From an uncultured Oscillospiraceae bacterium (GTDB lineage Bacteria; Bacillota; Clostridia; Oscillospirales; Acutalibacteraceae), in contig CAUGOD010000029.1 of NCBI GenBank assembly GCA_959601025.1, positions 1-35,656 of the forward strand: a DNA stretch of 35,656 nt, read 5' to 3'. The notes under the pieces were generated by a model. It did no database searches, had not been told where the DNA came from, and saw only the letters and a list, made by a program, of their open reading frames with translations. Positions 32,319 to 35,656 of the stretch are shown here, in pieces (within the stretch, counting starts at the first letter, position 1; each line of letters starts with the position of its first letter). Position numbers and translations under genes: made by a program.

Positions 32319-32699
32319 ATGATCTCCGATTATCTCAAAACGTTGAAAACAAAGAAAAACATTACGAATCAGGAATTATCAGATTTGTCAGGGGTACCTG
32401 TGGGTACTATTAATCGAATAATGGCAAATCAAACGGAAAATCCGAGCTTTCAAACCGTTTGTGATATTGTTATGGCTTTAGATGGGTCATTGGACGAACT
32501 TGCTGGGATAAAAACAAGAACAGCAGAAAGAGCGGGGCAGCTCGACACGGAAGTGGTTGCAATGTATAAAGAGGTCGTTGCTTCCAAGGAAAAATGGCTC
32601 CACCGATTGTTTGTCTGTCTGTGCGTGTTGGTGCTTTTTATACTGGCCGTTTTCCTGTTTGATATTCTGAATCCCTCGGTAGGATTTTTCCAAAGGTAA
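32319..32699 (+). CDS. Membrane-anchored XRE-family regulator
   Basis: This 126-residue protein has an N-terminal XRE helix-turn-helix (about 5-62; NQELSDLSGVPVGTINRI is the HTH core). A short linker with a charged helix follows, then one C-terminal membrane helix (about 95-116: HRLFVCLCVLVLFILAVFLF). Such HTH-TM proteins may hold a DNA-binding domain at the membrane and sense envelope state. AGGTGAT precedes the ATG. The coding sequence is AT-rich compared with the window. It is alone on its strand and ends in a terminator. Confidence 0.8.
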   Translation: MISDYLKTLKTKKNITNQELSDLSGVPVGTINRIMANQTENPSFQTVCDIVMALDGSLDELAGIKTRTAERAGQLDTEVVAMYKEVVASKEKWLHRLFVCLCVLVLFILAVFLFDILNPSVGFFQR

Positions 32700-32771
32700 G
32701 TAGTCGAAGAGAAAAGAACTCAAATGAAGCAAAGAAAATCGTCGCACTCCGTAGCCGCAGACATACAAAAT

Positions 32772-32824
32772 CCGGGCGGGGACGCCAGCCATTATGCTGG
32801 TCCCTGTCCGGCGGTTTATTTTTT
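32772..32824 (+). terminator. Terminator after the XRE gene
   Basis: CCAGC/GCTGG form the core of an imperfect longer stem (CCGG ... CCGG at the base) followed by TTTATTTTTT. The rest of 32825-33016 has CGTCT-type short repeats and no supported gene. Confidence 0.65.
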
Positions 32825-33016
32825 ATCGATCGTCTATATCGTCTATTTTATTTGTGTCTGCGTCTATGCCTGCGTCTCGTTTGCGTCCCGTACGCCGAAC
32901 TGAAATTTGGCGGAATTTAAGCATGCGCTCCAGAAATGGAGAGATGGGCTCCGAAGGGGTATACCACACCGCATCCATTGGCGATCTTGATGAAAACGTT
33001 GATGGAATAGCCGATG

Positions 33017-33056
33017 AAAAAGAAAAACATCCGGAAGCCGCATAATCGCACGGCTT
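33017..33056 (-). terminator. Probable terminator of tRNA-Thr
   Basis: AAGCCG/CGGCTT (33035-33040 with 33051-33056) is followed on the minus strand by TTTTTCTTTTT. It lies 15 bp beyond the tRNA 3' end. Confidence 0.55.
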
Positions 33057-33071
33057 TCAGACGTTTTCACC

Positions 33072-33147
33072 TGGAGCTGGTAGACGGACTTGAACCCCCG
33101 ACCTGCTGATTACAAATCAGCTGCTCTACCAACTGAGCTATACCAGC
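33072..33147 (-). tRNA. tRNA-Thr (anticodon TGT), CCA encoded
   Basis: The cloverleaf reads acceptor GCTGGTA/TACCAGC, discriminator T and an encoded CCA. The D-arm is GCTCAGTTGGTAGAGC and the anticodon stem GCTGA/TCAGC with loop TTTGTAA (anticodon TGT). The T-loop is TTCAAGT. The T-stem GGGGG/CCGTC has a G-G opposition and a G-T pair. A consensus promoter lies upstream. Confidence 0.95.
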
Positions 33148-33182
33148 GGGCAGACCGGTTTTCCGGTGTTTCCATGCCCATC

Positions 33183-33212
33183 ATTATAGCATACCGCTTC
33201 GAGAAGTGTCAA
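33183..33212 (-). promoter_or_regulatory. Consensus promoter of tRNA-Thr
   Basis: On the minus strand a perfect TTGACA (33207-33212) is 18 bp from an extended TGCTATAAT (hexamer 33183-33188), about 35 bp upstream of the tRNA. Confidence 0.85.
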
Positions 33213-33272
33213 GCGGTGAGCGAAGGAACAAGGAGAGGAGCTAGAGGAGAGAGGGGAGAGGTTTCTTGCTTC

Positions 33273-34592
33273 CTATGCTTTGCTGCTCCGGTGAAATTCC
33301 TTCCCGGGTGGGACAGCACCGGTTCGTGGGAGATCGCTGAGTGCGGTCTGGCCGGAATGAACGATGGGCTTCCAGGTCGTTTTTGGCCGGACAAGCGCGA
33401 TCAGCGCCATTCCACTCATAGAAAGAACAAAAACAGGGAACAGAAATGCGGCTTTCAGCAACGGCCGGAGCGGCTGACGATCCACCAGCAGGGTAAGCAG
33501 CGCGCCGGCCGTCAGGCCGGCCCAGGAAAGAAACGGCATAGCCAGCGCCGTCGTGTGGAGAATCAATTGGGACGGCGGGCTGAACAGGAGGGCCAGCGCG
33601 CCGAATGCGGTAGCGATCAGACCGATTCCCACTGCCGGAATCAAAAGCAAGTATAAAATAACATCCAGCGCTGCGAGCCGGGAGGGCCCGTCTGCCTTAC
33701 AGTCGCCGCGGAGAGCCCGCAGCGCATCTGGAAGGCAATACTTTACGCACTGAACGCAGCCGACCGTCCAGCGGAACCGCTGGCGGAGCGATACGGTGAA
33801 GGAATCGGGCTGCTCGTCGTAATAAACAGCGTCGTTGACCGGGACGATGGAGCGGCCCCGGCAAATCTGCTGCATGGAAAATTCGCAGTCTTCCACCATG
33901 GAGTGGGTGCTCCATCCCTCCCCGCGAAGCAGCGAGGCCTTAAAGGCAAAGCCCGTTCCGTCCACAAAGCAGGGCAGTCCCCGGTTGGCCCGAGCACGAT
34001 GAAAGAAATGCATCATGCTCCGCCAGTAGATCGCGTAGCTTCCGCTGACCCAGGAATCGCCGGGATTGGCGGCATGCCGGCTCCCCTTGGCCACATCTGC
34101 TCCGGCACAGAGGGCGTCGTTCATGCGGCGGAGAAAGCCGGGGGTCGCCAGATTGTCTGCGTCGAACACGACGATCGCGTCGTATTTCGCCGGATGATCC
34201 GCTTGGATTCGTTCCAGAAGCCAGCGCAGGGCGAAGCCTTTGCCTACGTGTTCCCGATCAAAGCGTTCGTATACGCAGGCATGATGTCTTCGCGCTGTCT
34301 CCGCTGTTTTATCGGTGCAGTTATCCGCTGCGACATACAGGTCGAAAAGCTCCCGGGGATATTCCTGCGTACAGAGGCTGTCCAGCAGCTTGCCGATGAC
34401 TGCCTGCTCGTTGCGGGCGCAGATCACCACAGCGAAACGATACCGTTTGCCCGTCGGACTTGCGGCCGGAATCTTCCGCTGGTCGGGCAGCAGGCCGAAT
34501 ACCCCGATCGCGGCCTGCCAAAGCAGCACCGGCACAGTCAGGATGGTTAGGACTAACGATATACTCCAAAAAACTGCTGCGACGTTTTGCAT
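33273..34592 (-). CDS. Membrane-bound GT2 glycosyltransferase
   Basis: This 439-residue processive-type family 2 glycosyltransferase has an N-terminal helix (about 8-33). The GT-A domain shows CARNEQ, FDADN (DAD 144-146), the acid ED (234-235) and QRFRW (271-275), equal to the Q-x-x-R-W motif. Three or four C-terminal helices and a cytoplasmic tail follow. This is the layout of cellulose, hyaluronan and poly-GlcNAc synthases, so it probably makes or extends a surface polysaccharide from a UDP-sugar. GGAGG precedes the ATG. It is a single gene; no partner genes (deacetylase, export) are in view. No clear promoter or terminator was found. Confidence 0.92.
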   Translation of the reverse strand: MQNVAAVFWSISLVLTILTVPVLLWQAAIGVFGLLPDQRKIPAASPTGKRYRFAVVICARNEQAVIGKLLDSLCTQEYPRELFDLYVAADNCTDKTAETARRHHACVYERFDREHVGKGFALRWLLERIQADHPAKYDAIVVFDADNLATPGFLRRMNDALCAGADVAKGSRHAANPGDSWVSGSYAIYWRSMMHFFHRARANRGLPCFVDGTGFAFKASLLRGEGWSTHSMVEDCEFSMQQICRGRSIVPVNDAVYYDEQPDSFTVSLRQRFRWTVGCVQCVKYCLPDALRALRGDCKADGPSRLAALDVILYLLLIPAVGIGLIATAFGALALLFSPPSQLILHTTALAMPFLSWAGLTAGALLTLLVDRQPLRPLLKAAFLFPVFVLSMSGMALIALVRPKTTWKPIVHSGQTALSDLPRTGAVPPGKEFHRSSKA

Positions 34593-34808
34593 GGCGTTTC
34601 CTCCGTTTCTGACCTACAGCGGCCTTGTTTATACCCGCTACTATACAGGAAAAATGTAGAGTACCGGCGATAAATTATCCGCAGATATCCTTAAAAACAG
34701 AGGAAGCTATTTGCTGTTTCCTTAAGAATTACCGACGTCTGAGAAAGCCTTCCGGAGTGCGTGGATTGCATGAATAATAAATAGTCAAAAATTCCCCGAA
34801 AAAGGCGC

Positions 34809-34836
34809 TTGACTTTATGGAAAAATATGCTATAAT
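34809..34836 (+). promoter_or_regulatory. Promoter of the rubrerythrin gene
   Basis: TTGACT (34809-34814), a 16-bp spacer and an extended TGCTATAAT (hexamer 34831-34836) lie about 45 bp before the start. Confidence 0.85.
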
Positions 34837-34852
34837 TATTTTGGAATAATTA
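34830..34852 (+). promoter_or_regulatory. PerR/Fur-like operator over the rubrerythrin -10
   Basis: Bases 34830-34844 match 10 of 14 defined bases of the PerR box TTATAATNATTATAA. A perfect 8-bp inverted repeat TAATTATT/AATAATTA (34833-34852) overlaps it. Repression relieved by peroxide would suit a rubrerythrin. Confidence 0.45.
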
Positions 34853-34882
34853 CAAAATTAAAATTGATAGGAGATGGCGAAA

Positions 34883-35422
34883 ATGAATTTGAAAGGAACA
34901 AGAACTGAAAGCAATCTGATGACTGCTTTTGCAGGAGAGAGCCAGGCCCGCACCAAATATACTTATTATGCTTCCCGTGCGAAAAAGGACGGCTACGAGC
35001 AGATTGCGGCGCTGTTTACCGAGACGGCGGATAATGAAAAGGAGCATGCGAAGCTGTGGTTCAAGCTGCTCCACGGCGGCGAGGTGCCGGACACCGTTGA
35101 AAATCTGAAGGATGCTGCGGCAGGTGAAAATTACGAATGGACCGATATGTACGCCACTTTTGCCAGAGAAGCACGTGAAGAGGGCTTCGATGACATCGCG
35201 CGGATGTTTGATTTCGTCGGTGCGATTGAGAAGCATCACGAGGAACGGTATCGCAAGCTGCTGGCGAACATTGAAAACGGCGAGGTTTTTCGTCACGAGG
35301 ATATCGTAGTGTGGAAATGCCGGAACTGCGGCCATATCCATGTGGGAAAAAATGCGCCTGAGCTTTGTCCCACCTGCAAGCATCCGAAAGCCTATTTCGA
35401 GCTGCTGGCGGAGAATTATTGA
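34883..35422 (+). CDS. rbr: Rubrerythrin
   Basis: This 179-residue non-haem iron peroxidase of anaerobes reduces H2O2 in the cytoplasm. The N-terminal ferritin-like domain has E19, E52-x-x-H55 and E116-x-x-H119 for the diiron site. The C-terminal rubredoxin domain binds iron through C146, C149, C162 and C165. The ATG at 34883 is preferred to one three codons earlier, because AGGAG is 9 nt before it and touches the earlier ATG. Length and domain order are standard. It has its own promoter, a PerR-like operator and a terminator. Confidence 0.97.
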   Translation: MNLKGTRTESNLMTAFAGESQARTKYTYYASRAKKDGYEQIAALFTETADNEKEHAKLWFKLLHGGEVPDTVENLKDAAAGENYEWTDMYATFAREAREEGFDDIARMFDFVGAIEKHHEERYRKLLANIENGEVFRHEDIVVWKCRNCGHIHVGKNAPELCPTCKHPKAYFELLAENY

Positions 35423-35445
35423 TTCGGCTGATTTATTCATGACGG

Positions 35446-35479
35446 CGCGGCCGGGAGACAGTACTCCCGGCCGCGTTTT
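35446..35479 (+). terminator. Terminator of rubrerythrin
   Basis: A perfect 12-bp stem (35446-35457 with 35464-35475) is followed by TTTT. A second AT-rich 11-bp hairpin lies directly behind (35477-35504). Confidence 0.92.
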
Positions 35480-35517
35480 CCTGAAAATTTCTTTTTTCAG
35501 GAAATTTGGAATGCTGC

Positions 35518-35546
35518 TTGACAAGGCCGGAAAACCATGGTATAGT
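35518..35546 (+). promoter_or_regulatory. Promoter of tRNA-Tyr
   Basis: A perfect TTGACA (35518-35523), a 17-bp spacer and TGGTATAGT (hexamer 35541-35546) lie about 34 bp before the tRNA. Confidence 0.85.
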
Positions 35547-35579
35547 ATCACTTGCCTTTAGACGGGCATCTTGAAATGG

Positions 35580-35656
35580 GGGGGAATTCCCGAGCGGCCA
35601 AAGGGGGCAGACTGTAAATCTGTTGTCACTGACTTCGGTGGTTCGAATCCACCTTC
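35580..35656 (+). tRNA. tRNA-Tyr (anticodon GTA), 3' end cut off by window edge
   Basis: The acceptor GGGGGAA, D-arm CCCGAGCGGCCAAAGGG, anticodon loop TGTAAAT with GTA, a long class II variable arm and T-arm GGTGG TTCGAAT CCACC are present. The window ends after TTC, before the rest of the acceptor (expected CCCC). Confidence 0.93.

Noticed and set aside
32823..32978. Minus-strand frame of 51 codons with an acidic end
   Set aside because: No ribosome site, it runs into the terminator of the XRE gene, and I recognise no family.
33072..33147. tRNA-Thr as an integration site for the adjacent AT-rich region
   Set aside because: No integrase gene and no direct repeat of the tRNA 3' end was found near the other end of the region.
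33220..33262. GA-rich stretch behind the GT2 gene
   Set aside because: Simple sequence without regular unit, hairpin or gene signal.
1..35656. CRISPR array or insertion sequence
   Set aside because: No regularly spaced direct repeats, transposase genes or terminal inverted repeats with target duplications were seen.

Overview
The window looks like chromosomal DNA of a high-GC, anaerobic, Gram-positive member of class Clostridia, probably an Oscillospirales-type gut bacterium. The evidence is TTGACA/TATAAT sigma-A promoters, strong GGAGG ribosome sites, a ylxM-ffh-rpsP-khpA cluster, a rubrerythrin, the paired half-size chromate transporters usual in Firmicutes, and a DUF1492-type phage regulator. 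This placement is an inference from gene families. No rRNA or species marker is present.

Layout. (1) 1-3948, minus: sbcD and a left-truncated sbcC, a DNA end-processing nuclease. (2) 4213-9515, plus: a four-gene operon for a Gld-like ABC system (ATPase, permease, GldG-type protein, DUF4340 protein) with its own promoter and terminator. (3) 9569-14872: a LURP-one/Tubby-like protein on minus, then a plus-strand operon of a GT4 glycosyltransferase fused to half a chromate transporter, the second half-transporter, a PgeF/YfiH laccase-domain protein and a CmpB-type membrane protein. (4) 14887-17033, minus: a translationally coupled pair made of an EcoRI-family adenine methylase and a DUF262-HNH nuclease, a likely non-canonical restriction-modification module. 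(5) 17193-20809, minus: an esterase, then the SRP/ribosome cluster ylxM-ffh-rpsP-khpA behind a perfect consensus promoter. (6) 20917-27416: a NatAB-like ABC exporter, a left-handed beta-helix protein, an M23 peptidase and a UMF1-type MFS transporter. (7) 27668-28537: an RsiV-like DUF3298 protein and tandem terminators. (8) 28754-31445: a stand-alone lysis cassette (Cys-rich small ORF, DUF1492 regulator, GH25 endolysin, XhlA-like protein, holin). Its promoter carries a 12/14 match to the Gram-positive LexA (SOS) box between -35 and -10. (9) 31548-32824: AT-richer DNA with two divergent HTH regulators around a perfect 24-bp palindrome. (10) 33017-35656: tRNA-Thr(TGT), a GT2 glycosyltransferase, a rubrerythrin with a PerR-like operator, and the start of a tRNA-Tyr(GTA).

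How it fits together. Most of the window is housekeeping or envelope biology. The accessory parts are the methylase/DUF262-HNH pair, the phage-derived lysis cassette without any capsid, tail, terminase or integrase gene in view, and the adjacent divergent regulators. The most noteworthy points are the SOS-type operator over an orphan lysis cassette, the two-gene methylase/nuclease module, and the glycosyltransferase-chromate transporter fusion.
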